A stretch of 42,438 bases of DNA, from NCBI GenBank assembly GCA_002305335.1, contig DBQR01000008.1:38296-80733 (forward strand), written 5' to 3'. Made by a program: the position numbers and the translations under genes. Below, in pieces: positions 8,281 through 15,923 of the stretch. The DNA is from Clostridiales bacterium UBA1389 (GTDB lineage Bacteria; Bacillota; Clostridia; Oscillospirales; CAG-382). Under the pieces are notes generated by a model. It worked only from the letters and a program-made list of their open reading frames with translations, ran no database searches and was not told where the DNA came from. The first letter of the stretch is position 1; each line of letters starts with the position of its first letter.

Positions 8281-8460
8281 TTCCGCAAGGAACGGATTTT
8301 ATCCGAAACAAAGTTGAGGATTTCGTCTGGGTATTAGCCGGAATTCATCCGCAGCGTCAGCTGTGGATTTTATTTCGTTTCTTTCCCGCATTATGCGGCG
8401 CTGCCCCTCATCCGTCAGACTTCGGCTGCCACCTTCCCCGAAAGACGGAAGGCTTTTTTT
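8281..8460 (+). repeat. Intergenic repeat, copy A, with terminator-like end
   Basis: A modular element of about 180 bases made of small hairpins: TTCC/GGAA (8281-8292), CGGAT/ATCCG (8293-8305), CCGCA/TGCGG (8386-8398), an imperfect stem around 8414-8430 and CCTTCC/GGAAGG (8432-8452) followed by seven T (8454-8460). The core CCCCTCATCCGTCAG (8404-8418) recurs at 19144 and 42329, and the 16-base block at 8294-8309 recurs exactly at 42265-42280. It does not look coding. The 3' hairpin plus T-run could act as a terminator on the + strand. It lies between the convergent CofE-like and GAP1-like genes. Confidence 0.8.
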
Positions 8461-8470
8461 ATATCCCAAG

Positions 8471-11344
8471 TTACTTCTTAAACAACCCTAAAAGTTTTGA
8501 TTTTTTGCCCTTTGTATTATCTTGATCCTGGTTGTCGGGATTTTCCGAAACGGCTTTCTTGCTGAAATTTTGTTTTACCTTTTCGGCTATCACGGGATCG
8601 ATTATCTTTAATGTATGGCTTAACACAAAAACTTCCTTTTTCAAATTTTTGAAATGGTCGTTTAATATTGCAACAAGGGTATAATCCAGTTCGCTTACAG
8701 AATCATAGCACAGCTTTTGCTTAAATGATTCTTCTGCGTTTGAAACACCAAGGCTTATGCAGAACCTTATTAACCCCTCGAGGGACCTCATTAAAGCCTC
8801 GTCATGCGCCTCCTGCAACGCTTTTTTTAAATTTTTCGGCTTATCCTCCCTGCTGTTCAAATCCTCCTGAAGGCGTTTATCCAATACCTTTAGATTTTCG
8901 TCAAACAGCTTTGTAAGGCTTATCCGTTTATGTTCGATATACTCGACGGAAGCGAGGGTAGCGGCATATGCGCCCGACGAACAGGATAAAATCAAAGCTT
9001 TGGTGTCGTTATTTGACGAAATCTCAAAAGCTCCTTTACATTCCGCTTTAAGCCGGTAAACCGATGAGGGCACATACGCTGCCGGTATTTCAAAACCAAA
9101 CAGGCAATTCAGGATTTCAACCGAACTGCCGGCATTTACGGCTTTTATAAGGTGGGAAAAACCCGTAACCGTTTTAACCCCGTCGTAAGAGGCTATCCCC
9201 TCGGCTTTTTCGGCATAATCGGCATAATAAATTATGGGGCGGGTATGAAGCCGGGGGTCAAGGGCTTTTATGTAGTTTTCTCCCATCAGGGGAAACAGGC
9301 AGTTCTGGCAAAACCGGTTATACATCGCTTTCCGATAATCCCCTACTTTTAAGGGAGAAGAATCCAGCCGGCTGTAAAGGCTTATCATATCCTCAAGGGT
9401 GGCGTTTTTGGCAACGGTCTCAAACACCGGTTTTAGTTTTTCAAATAAAGCTTTGTTTATGCTTTCGGGATCGGTGTCATCGAACAGCCACACCGCCTCG
9501 ACGGCGTTGGAAATGCCGGTTAGCTTATTCCCCACAAGGAGGCTCAGCATAACCGAAAACAGTTTTTTCCTTATGTTGTTTCTTATGATTCGTTTGATAA
9601 CCCCGAAGGAAACGGGGCCTTTTGTGTTTAATTCGCTGTCGGTAATAAGAATTTCAATAAGGGAGTCGTTTTCCTCCAGCATGGAATACAGTTCAAACGA
9701 AAGTTCGTTCTGTAAGGCGGGGGTATCGTTTTTGGAATAGTAATCAATTGTTTCCACCGCTTTTGAGGAGGTTATATCCTTTACAGGGACCGCTTCCAGC
9801 AGGGCGGTATAAACCATTTCCCGGTGTTCGCCGGTTATTCTGACGGCGTGGTTTTTCAGAAACTCAAACACCTTGTCCCGTATGGATTCGGTGCGGATTG
9901 ACAATAGCAGTTTTGATAAAATGTTCGTTTTGCTGGATTCGATTTCCCCCTCAAAGACGGTATCAAACAGGGTTAATATCTGATCCTGAAGGAAACCGCC
10001 GTAAAACACCCTTGACAGGTTTTCGCATATGACTTCCCTTCTTTCCGCCGTTTCATCGTCGAAGACGTTTTTAATAAAGGCAAACAGCTTTTCCCGCATG
10101 GCGTCGGTGTGGATAAGCTCCAGCAGACCGTTCATTATAACCACCCGGCATTCGAAGGGTTCTTTCGAATAGAGCTTTGTCAGCTTACTGAATACGTTTG
10201 ATGGGATGGGGGACCGGGTAAAACAGTATCGCGCAATAAGGGGGGCAAGGATATTAAGCCGGTCGTTAAGCTCAAGAGCATTACGGTGGCTTTCGTAAGT
10301 GGAAATAAGCTTAAAGCAGGACTGGTCGTTGGCTATAAGGTCGTTTTCCTCCACTTCCCCCTCATAGCGACTCTGCCTAAACAGCAAAACCATGTCGGCA
10401 AAGGTCTGAAGGCCGGGTTTATCGTATTCGCTGTCTGCCTTAACCATATTGTCGCAAAATGCAGTGAAGGAATCCCGTCTTTCCTTGTCTTCGCACAGCT
10501 CATAAAGGAAGGTTACTTCCTTTTCGAATTGCTTGTAATCCCCTTCCTTTATATTGTCGGGCTTACCCGGTGTCATGTCAAAGACAAAACCCTTACCGCC
10601 TGCCTGTATGTCATCGGAATGAACGAACTTGACATTAAAGCAGTTAAGCTTTTTGTATTCGGTTATAAAGGTTATAAAGGAAAGCCGTTCCCTGATAAAA
10701 GCGGGAAACAGCTGCATCAGGGCGTTTATAAACTCAAGTCCCCATCTGGATAACTCCTCCGGGGGCATAAGGGGGGCGATATACACGCATTTGTTTTTGT
10801 TGGCGGATACGTAAAGGAGGGCGAAAATAAGCCGCTTTATCACCCTTTCGTCGTATTCGCCGGATATTTCCGAAATGTCCCTTAACTTTTCAGTTTCATA
10901 AGGGGTTTCGGGGTAATCCGAAACGGGCGAAAAGGTCTGGGAGGTTATGTCGAAAGATTCGATTTTTTCTGTAAAGATATCGGGGTTGAAGTATGCGGCT
11001 TCCTTTTTGGAATAGATTGTTCCCTTTTCGTCCTTTTCAAGAACAAGGGAATTAATCATAAAGGAATACCTTTCACCGGTAAAGTCCCTTTGCTGGTAGG
11101 TAATAGAGCTATGGACTATAACCCCCTCCGGCGTTCTCAGAGTGCAGTAGGTGGGGGGGAGAAAGCCGTCAAGTATCATTTCGCTTTCGGTCTTTCCGGG
11201 GGCATATTCAAAAAGTCTTCCCATTTCGCAAAGGATAAAATCCTTATCCAGCTTTTGGGATTTGGCAAAGGTATCGTAGCTGTCGGTTAAGTTGAACATG
11301 CTCGCCTTTGCCGGTACCCTTGAATACAAATGCCTTAATGCCAT
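8471..11344 (-). CDS. Large GAP1 (GTPase-associated protein 1)-like protein
   Basis: A protein of about 957 residues. Its first ~300 residues follow the pattern I know from GAP1 N-terminal domains of bacterial conflict/immunity systems: HLYSR near the start, a LCEMGRLFEYAPG helix, a LPPTYCTLRTPEG strand pair, RDFTGERYSFMINSLVL, and later LFPAFIRERLSFITF, which corresponds to the LPxxxRxxLTFxTY motif. This assignment is by eye. The middle (about 330-640) is helical and repeat-like; the C-terminus is highly charged and ends in a basic amphipathic tail (KKSKLLGLFKK) that might contact membrane. No catalytic motif was found. The ATG at 11344 is preferred (AGGTG 9 bases upstream); a GTG at 11356 would add four residues. 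It lies 42-54 bases behind pilB on the same strand, so it looks like the last gene of the pilus operon. Confidence 0.75.
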   Translation of the reverse strand: MALRHLYSRVPAKASMFNLTDSYDTFAKSQKLDKDFILCEMGRLFEYAPGKTESEMILDGFLPPTYCTLRTPEGVIVHSSITYQQRDFTGERYSFMINSLVLEKDEKGTIYSKKEAAYFNPDIFTEKIESFDITSQTFSPVSDYPETPYETEKLRDISEISGEYDERVIKRLIFALLYVSANKNKCVYIAPLMPPEELSRWGLEFINALMQLFPAFIRERLSFITFITEYKKLNCFNVKFVHSDDIQAGGKGFVFDMTPGKPDNIKEGDYKQFEKEVTFLYELCEDKERRDSFTAFCDNMVKADSEYDKPGLQTFADMVLLFRQSRYEGEVEENDLIANDQSCFKLISTYESHRNALELNDRLNILAPLIARYCFTRSPIPSNVFSKLTKLYSKEPFECRVVIMNGLLELIHTDAMREKLFAFIKNVFDDETAERREVICENLSRVFYGGFLQDQILTLFDTVFEGEIESSKTNILSKLLLSIRTESIRDKVFEFLKNHAVRITGEHREMVYTALLEAVPVKDITSSKAVETIDYYSKNDTPALQNELSFELYSMLEENDSLIEILITDSELNTKGPVSFGVIKRIIRNNIRKKLFSVMLSLLVGNKLTGISNAVEAVWLFDDTDPESINKALFEKLKPVFETVAKNATLEDMISLYSRLDSSPLKVGDYRKAMYNRFCQNCLFPLMGENYIKALDPRLHTRPIIYYADYAEKAEGIASYDGVKTVTGFSHLIKAVNAGSSVEILNCLFGFEIPAAYVPSSVYRLKAECKGAFEISSNNDTKALILSCSSGAYAATLASVEYIEHKRISLTKLFDENLKVLDKRLQEDLNSREDKPKNLKKALQEAHDEALMRSLEGLIRFCISLGVSNAEESFKQKLCYDSVSELDYTLVAILNDHFKNLKKEVFVLSHTLKIIDPVIAEKVKQNFSKKAVSENPDNQDQDNTKGKKSKLLGLFKK

Positions 11345-11398
11345 TTGCCAAAACACCTGCCTTTGTCTTGATTTGCTGTTATTATTATCCTCGGTATC

Positions 11399-13090
11399 TT
11401 ACTCTATATTAAGGGTTTTCAGCTCTTCGATGCTGGTAAGTCCCTGAAGCACAAAGCTACGGCAGGAATCCCAAAGGGGGACAAGGCCGTGGTCCTTTGC
11501 CAGCTTCCTTAAATCCTCAACCTTGATACCACCAACGATGGCATCCCGCAGGGTTTCGTCGATATACATTATTTCATGTATCCCAAGTCTTCCCCGATAG
11601 CCCGAATTGGAACAGAACTGGCAACCCACCGGACGGCAAACGGTAACCGGTTCTTCAAGCTTCAGAATTTCCATCTCATTTGCATTGGTTTTCCCCTTCT
11701 TTTTACAGGCGGGACAAAGCTTTTTAACTAACCTCTGGGCGATGACGCACACCAGAGCGTCGGCCAAAAGGTAGTCAACCGCCCCCATGTCGATAAGACG
11801 GGTTATTGCTCCCGGCGCGTCGTTGGTATGGAGGGTTGAGAAAACCAAGTGTCCGGTTATGGCTGCCCTGACCGCAATCTGGGCGGTTTCCTCGTCACGT
11901 ATCTCCCCTATCATAATAACGTCGGGGTCCTGCCGGAGGATTGACCTCAATGAGGCGGCAAAGGTAAGGTTTGCCTTTGTGTTAACCTGAACCTGATTTA
12001 TCCCCGCCATGGTGTATTCCACCGGGTCTTCCACCGTTATAATATTTACGTCGGCTTTGTTAAGCTCTTTAAGGAAGGAATAAAGGGTGGTTGACTTGCC
12101 GCAGCCCGTGGGGCCGGTAAGCAGTATTATCCCGTTAGGCCGGGCAAGGGCTTTGTCGATAAGGGTATTTTCCTCCGGGGTAAAGCCTAAGTCCTGACGG
12201 GTGAAATAAAAGGAGGATTTGTCGAGAATTCGTATAACGAACTTTTCCCCGTAGATGGTGGGAAGCGACGACACCCGGAAGTCGTATTCCTTGCCGTTTA
12301 TGTTCTGGTGTATTCTCCCGTCCTGGGGGATCCGCCGTTCGGCGATATTCATATTTGACAAAATTTTAATACGGGCGCAGATTGCCGAATAGGCCTCAAT
12401 GGGGAATTCCGCCCTGTCCCGCAGACTGCCGTCGATACGGTATCTCACCTTAACCACCGAGGAGAAAGGTTCAACGTGAATATCACTTGCCCTTGATGGT
12501 ATTGCCTCTTTTATAATGGAATCCACAAGGCGTACCGCCGGGTTGTTTATTATATCGTCCTCTTCCTGAAGACCGTCGATAGCAGAGGAAATTTTTTCCT
12601 GGGGCTTTGAGGAGGTGTCGGGCTGGCTTATGGCATGCAGCGCTTTTGCCGTCTGGATAACCGCCACAATGGAATCGATATATACGTCTATCTGGGTGGG
12701 GGGGACATAGATAAAGTCCATAAACCCCGAATAAAAGGTGGAAATCATGGAAAGGGCGGAACAGGACAGGGGTTTGCCTATCGCCACCAGCAGCACCCCG
12801 TTTTTGTCTATGGAAACCGGTAAAAACTTATGCTTTCGCATAAATTCATAGGTGAAGTTGGAAAGGAGGCTTTTATCAATGTCCAGCATATCCACCTGAA
12901 CGGTGGGGAGGTTGTAATACTCGGCAAGGGTGGTTACCTCCTCCAGTTCGGTGACCAGCTCTCTCTTTTTCAGATACTGTTCCGGACTGACCCCCAAACG
13001 CTCGCATTCTATAAGCATATCCTCCGCATCTTTGCGTTTGATAAGCTTTTTATAAACAAAATACTGTAAAATATCGTAGTTGATGTTCAT
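11399..13090 (-). CDS. pilB: Type IV pilus/type II secretion assembly ATPase PilB (GspE)
   Basis: A hexameric cytoplasmic ATPase that powers pilin extraction and fibre assembly through PilC. The 563-residue protein has an N-terminal GspE-N (MshEN-like) domain (about 1-150), an N2 domain, and the RecA-like domain with Walker A GPTGCGKST (326-334), Asp box, Walker B ending GE at 395-396 and His box (STLHTNDAPGA). Four cysteines (459, 462, 490, 493) form the usual zinc site. The start has AAAGGTGG 6 bases upstream and the gene follows pilC by 12 bases. The zinc tetracysteine and full length favour the assembly ATPase over the retraction ATPase PilT, which is not encoded here. Confidence 0.95.
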   Translation of the reverse strand: MNINYDILQYFVYKKLIKRKDAEDMLIECERLGVSPEQYLKKRELVTELEEVTTLAEYYNLPTVQVDMLDIDKSLLSNFTYEFMRKHKFLPVSIDKNGVLLVAIGKPLSCSALSMISTFYSGFMDFIYVPPTQIDVYIDSIVAVIQTAKALHAISQPDTSSKPQEKISSAIDGLQEEDDIINNPAVRLVDSIIKEAIPSRASDIHVEPFSSVVKVRYRIDGSLRDRAEFPIEAYSAICARIKILSNMNIAERRIPQDGRIHQNINGKEYDFRVSSLPTIYGEKFVIRILDKSSFYFTRQDLGFTPEENTLIDKALARPNGIILLTGPTGCGKSTTLYSFLKELNKADVNIITVEDPVEYTMAGINQVQVNTKANLTFAASLRSILRQDPDVIMIGEIRDEETAQIAVRAAITGHLVFSTLHTNDAPGAITRLIDMGAVDYLLADALVCVIAQRLVKKLCPACKKKGKTNANEMEILKLEEPVTVCRPVGCQFCSNSGYRGRLGIHEIMYIDETLRDAIVGGIKVEDLRKLAKDHGLVPLWDSCRSFVLQGLTSIEELKTLNIE

Positions 13091-13102
13091 TATTTACCAC
13101 CT

Positions 13103-14314
13103 TTAGGGCAGATAGGTTTGCATTATGGAAATCATGGGGGCGTAAATCGCATAAAAGAGGGTTCCTACCGACCCGCCGAGGATTGTGATTAAAATCGGCT
13201 GGAGCATCGAGGTCAATGCCGTAAGGGAGGAATCCACCTGGTCGTCAAAGTAGATGCAGGCACGGCTTAAAACTTCGCTTAAAGTACCCGTTTTTTCACC
13301 CACCGCAACCATCTGAAGCAGTATGTCGGGGAACATATTGTATGCCCCCAGAGAAGCGGTTATGGTGTTTCCGAGACGGACGTCCTCCACCGCTTTCTTA
13401 AACCGCTTTTCCACATTGGCATTCCCCAATACCACCGACATGGTTTCCATGGCATCCACCACGTCCATGCCGCTGGATAAAAGCAGGCTGTAGCCCCTGG
13501 CGAACCTTGATGTTATAAGGTTTATCTGAACCTTGCGGTAGATTGGAATCTTCAGTTTGACGGAATCAAAAAAGTATTTGCCTTTTTTGGTTTTCCTTAA
13601 GCCGGCAATCAGCATGAAAATAATAAGAAAAACAAGAATCAAGTACTTCCAGTTGCCCAGCAGCCAGTCACTCATGGAGTAGATTGCGGCGGTAATCCCC
13701 GGCATGTCCACCTCCATGTTTTCCAGAGCGGTACGGAAGGTGGGTATTACGTAAACCAGCATGATTATGATAATTCCCACCGTCAGGGAAAGAAGTATTC
13801 CCGGGTAGATAAGGGCGGATTTTGCCTTTTTCTTGATTTCCCTGTCCTTTTCGTAGTATTCGGCAAGGGATAACAGCACCCGGTCAAGCTGCCCGCTTAT
13901 TTCCCCCACATACACCATGCTGCGGAAGAAGTTAGGGAACACCTTTTCGTGCTTTTTCATTGCTTCCGACAAGGAAAGGCCGCCCTTTATATCATCGTAC
14001 ACCGTGTCAAGGACGCTTTTGAAATAGCCGGTATATTTCTGATTCTTAAGTATTCCTATTGAGTTAACCACCGAAATGCCGGCGTTTATCATAATTGAAA
14101 ACTGTCTGCAGAAGGTGGTTATTTCATTCAGCTTGACCTTACCGGTAACCGAAAAGAAGTTGCTTGGCGATGCCCGTTTGACCTGGGTGCAGGAAACCAG
14201 ATACAGATTCTGCTTTGCCAGCTGGACGGCAAGGTCCTTTTCGTTTTCGGCGATAAAGCTACCGGAAAATTTCACTTTATTTATGTTAACCGCAACATAT
14301 TTGTATTTGGGCAA
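13103..14314 (-). CDS. pilC: Type IV pilus inner-membrane platform protein PilC (GspF)
   Basis: The polytopic platform protein that couples PilB ATP hydrolysis to pilin insertion. The 403-residue protein holds two T2SSF repeats (about 65-185 and 265-390), each with FCRQFSIMINAGISVV- and FARGYSLLLSSGMDVV-type signatures, and membrane segments near 165-190, 215-235 and at the C-terminus. The start codon is TTG at 14314, supported by AGGAGG (14323-14328) at 8 bases; no ATG fits as well. It lies between pilD and pilB. Confidence 0.95.
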   Translation of the reverse strand: MPKYKYVAVNINKVKFSGSFIAENEKDLAVQLAKQNLYLVSCTQVKRASPSNFFSVTGKVKLNEITTFCRQFSIMINAGISVVNSIGILKNQKYTGYFKSVLDTVYDDIKGGLSLSEAMKKHEKVFPNFFRSMVYVGEISGQLDRVLLSLAEYYEKDREIKKKAKSALIYPGILLSLTVGIIIIMLVYVIPTFRTALENMEVDMPGITAAIYSMSDWLLGNWKYLILVFLIIFMLIAGLRKTKKGKYFFDSVKLKIPIYRKVQINLITSRFARGYSLLLSSGMDVVDAMETMSVVLGNANVEKRFKKAVEDVRLGNTITASLGAYNMFPDILLQMVAVGEKTGTLSEVLSRACIYFDDQVDSSLTALTSMLQPILITILGGSVGTLFYAIYAPMISIMQTYLP

Positions 14315-14318
14315 CGGT

Positions 14319-15110
14319 TTAACCTCCTATGAATAGATTTAAATACCACCTTATAATCTGTTCGCCGAAAAACAAGGCTACAAGGTCACCCAGTACTATA
14401 AAGGGAGCAAAGGGATATTCGGTAAAGCGGTCGCGGATCCGGTTTATAATTCTTACCGCAAGCAGGACAATGCAGGCGGAAATCGAGGAAACCAGCATAA
14501 CCAGTATAAGTCCCTGCCAGCCCACCATAAGCCCGCTTGCGGCCATGAGGATTATATCCCCTATGCCTATTCCCTCCCGCTTTACCACATACAGGAACAC
14601 AAGATAGATGACTAAAAGAAGTATTCCCCCTGCCGCAAAGCCGATAAGACGGTCTACTGCGCTTTCTCCCTGCTTAGTAAGCATTGACGCCGACGCCAAT
14701 GCGAAAAGCAGAACCTGAAAGCGGTAGAATATCAAATGACAATGAATGTCAATAACAAAAATGCAAACCAAAACCGAGCATGCCGCCATGCAGATTACCG
14801 CATAATAAGGGGAAATTCCCCAGAATCTGATAACGCAGATAATCCATAACAGGCAGTTGGCAAGCTCCACCGCAGGATACTGAAGGGATATTTTATTCTT
14901 GCAGTTCCGGCATTTTCCGCCTAAAAACAAATAGGACAAAAGGGGTATGTTGTCATACCACTTAATTTTTGATTTGCATTTGGGGCATCTTGAAGGGGGG
15001 AAAGCTATGCTTTCCCCTTCCGGAATGCGCAAGATTGCCACATTCAGAAAGCTGCCCACGCAAAGCCCCAGCAGGGCGGTAATTATGTAAACTAAAACCA
15101 AAGTGTTCAT
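14319..15110 (-). CDS. pilD: Prepilin peptidase / N-methyltransferase
   Basis: A 263-residue bifunctional membrane aspartic protease (A24 family) that cleaves prepilin leaders and methylates the new N-terminus. The N-terminal GSFLNVAILRIP motif is typical, the cytoplasmic loop has the zinc cysteines Cys42, Cys45, Cys67 and Cys70, and the catalytic aspartates are Asp121 (FVIDIH) and Asp185 (GIGIGDIILMA; the usual form is GxGDxK/L). About seven to eight hydrophobic segments follow. AAGGAA lies upstream of the ATG. Its substrates are likely the three prepilin-like proteins encoded upstream in the operon. Confidence 0.94.
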   Translation of the reverse strand: MNTLVLVYIITALLGLCVGSFLNVAILRIPEGESIAFPPSRCPKCKSKIKWYDNIPLLSYLFLGGKCRNCKNKISLQYPAVELANCLLWIICVIRFWGISPYYAVICMAACSVLVCIFVIDIHCHLIFYRFQVLLFALASASMLTKQGESAVDRLIGFAAGGILLLVIYLVFLYVVKREGIGIGDIILMAASGLMVGWQGLILVMLVSSISACIVLLAVRIINRIRDRFTEYPFAPFIVLGDLVALFFGEQIIRWYLNLFIGG

Positions 15111-15119
15111 TCGATTTCC

Positions 15120-15476
15120 TTAATGTGTCCAGCAGACGATTTTCCCGCCGGAAATAGCAACGGTTAAAACGGTTTTACCGTTTTCCCTTACGGTGAGGGT
15201 GTTGGGTTCCGTGACGACAACCTGAAAACCTGTATAGCTTTCCGGCGAAAATTCCCTCTTGTTAAGGACAGATGCAACAAAATCCTCCCCGATAAGGTCG
15301 ATTTCGGCGTATCTTTCCAGAAAAGCGGAATTGTTTTTAATATCATCCCTTACGGCTTCTACGGTTACAAACATTATAGTGGAAATAAGCATAAAAACTA
15401 TAACCATTGTATAGATTGCGGTTTCTATTGCCATTCCCCTTCTTGCTATATGATTCGTTTTCCGGCATTTCTTCAT
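15120..15476 (-). CDS. Small prepilin-like protein
   Basis: A 118-residue protein with the layout of a type IV prepilin-like subunit: short basic leader, ARRG, then a hydrophobic helix (about residues 15-42) and a small C-terminal domain. Cleavage after the glycine would give MAIETA, placing the glutamate at position +4 rather than the canonical +5, so processing is uncertain. A strong GGAGGG site precedes the ATG, 3 bases after the stop of the neighbouring prepilin gene, which implies tight coupling. Probably a minor pilin or pseudopilin; no specific family recognised. Confidence 0.75.
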   Translation of the reverse strand: MKKCRKTNHIARRGMAIETAIYTMVIVFMLISTIMFVTVEAVRDDIKNNSAFLERYAEIDLIGEDFVASVLNKREFSPESYTGFQVVVTEPNTLTVRENGKTVLTVAISGGKIVCWTH

Positions 15477-15479
15477 ACA

Positions 15480-15911
15480 TCACCCTCCCTTTTTATATCT
15501 TCCGGAAGACCCGTCGGGAAGGGGGTTAAAGGTGTAAAATACCTCGCCGGAATTTGTCTGAGCGTAGGCTGCAAAGGTTTTTTGTTCCCAATTTAAAGTG
15601 ACAATCACCTTGTAACCGCCCTTGTCAAAGACGTACATATCATCGCTATTTATCAGATTAAGGGGTCCGGTGAAGTCGTTCCCGCTGAATACAAGGGAGG
15701 ATTCGAATTCCTCCGTATCCCGACTGTATTTGAAACATTCAAGGCTGTCGCTAATAAGGCTTATGGAACTAAACCTCATTATTGATCTTGTATTTGCCTT
15801 TAACGAGGCGTTTATGGCGGTAAAAGCGGCTGCCGACAGAATGGATATAAGCGCCATGGCGATAACCGCTTCCACTACCGATATTCCCCGCCTTGCAGCT
15901 TTACCTTTCAC
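15480..15911 (-). CDS. Type IV prepilin-like protein (PilV/GspI-like)
   Basis: With the start GTG at 15911 the protein has 143 residues: a short basic leader KGKAARRG, a canonical PilD cleavage site giving ISVVEA (glutamate at +5), a hydrophobic helix and a soluble domain ending in a charged tail. The start is decided by AGGAGG at 15918-15923, exactly 6 bases upstream; an in-frame ATG 66 bases further upstream would lie inside the PilM-like gene. Likely a minor pilin/pseudopilin that helps initiate fibres. Confidence 0.86.
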   Translation of the reverse strand: MKGKAARRGISVVEAVIAMALISILSAAAFTAINASLKANTRSIMRFSSISLISDSLECFKYSRDTEEFESSLVFSGNDFTGPLNLINSDDMYVFDKGGYKVIVTLNWEQKTFAAYAQTNSGEVFYTFNPLPDGSSGRYKKGG

Positions 15912-15917
15912 AAGAAT

Positions 15918-15923
15918 CCTCCT
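15918..15923 (-). promoter_or_regulatory. AGGAGG ribosome binding site overlapping the PilM-like stop codon
   Basis: The perfect site lies 6 bases upstream of GTG 15911 and overlaps the TAG stop of the PilM-like gene (15922-15924). It settles the start of the prepilin and indicates translational coupling. Confidence 0.85.

Noticed and set aside
8241..8525. A 94-codon open frame over repeat copy A
   Set aside because: It starts in the terminator and reads through the hairpin repeat; its translation is characteristic of this non-coding repeat.
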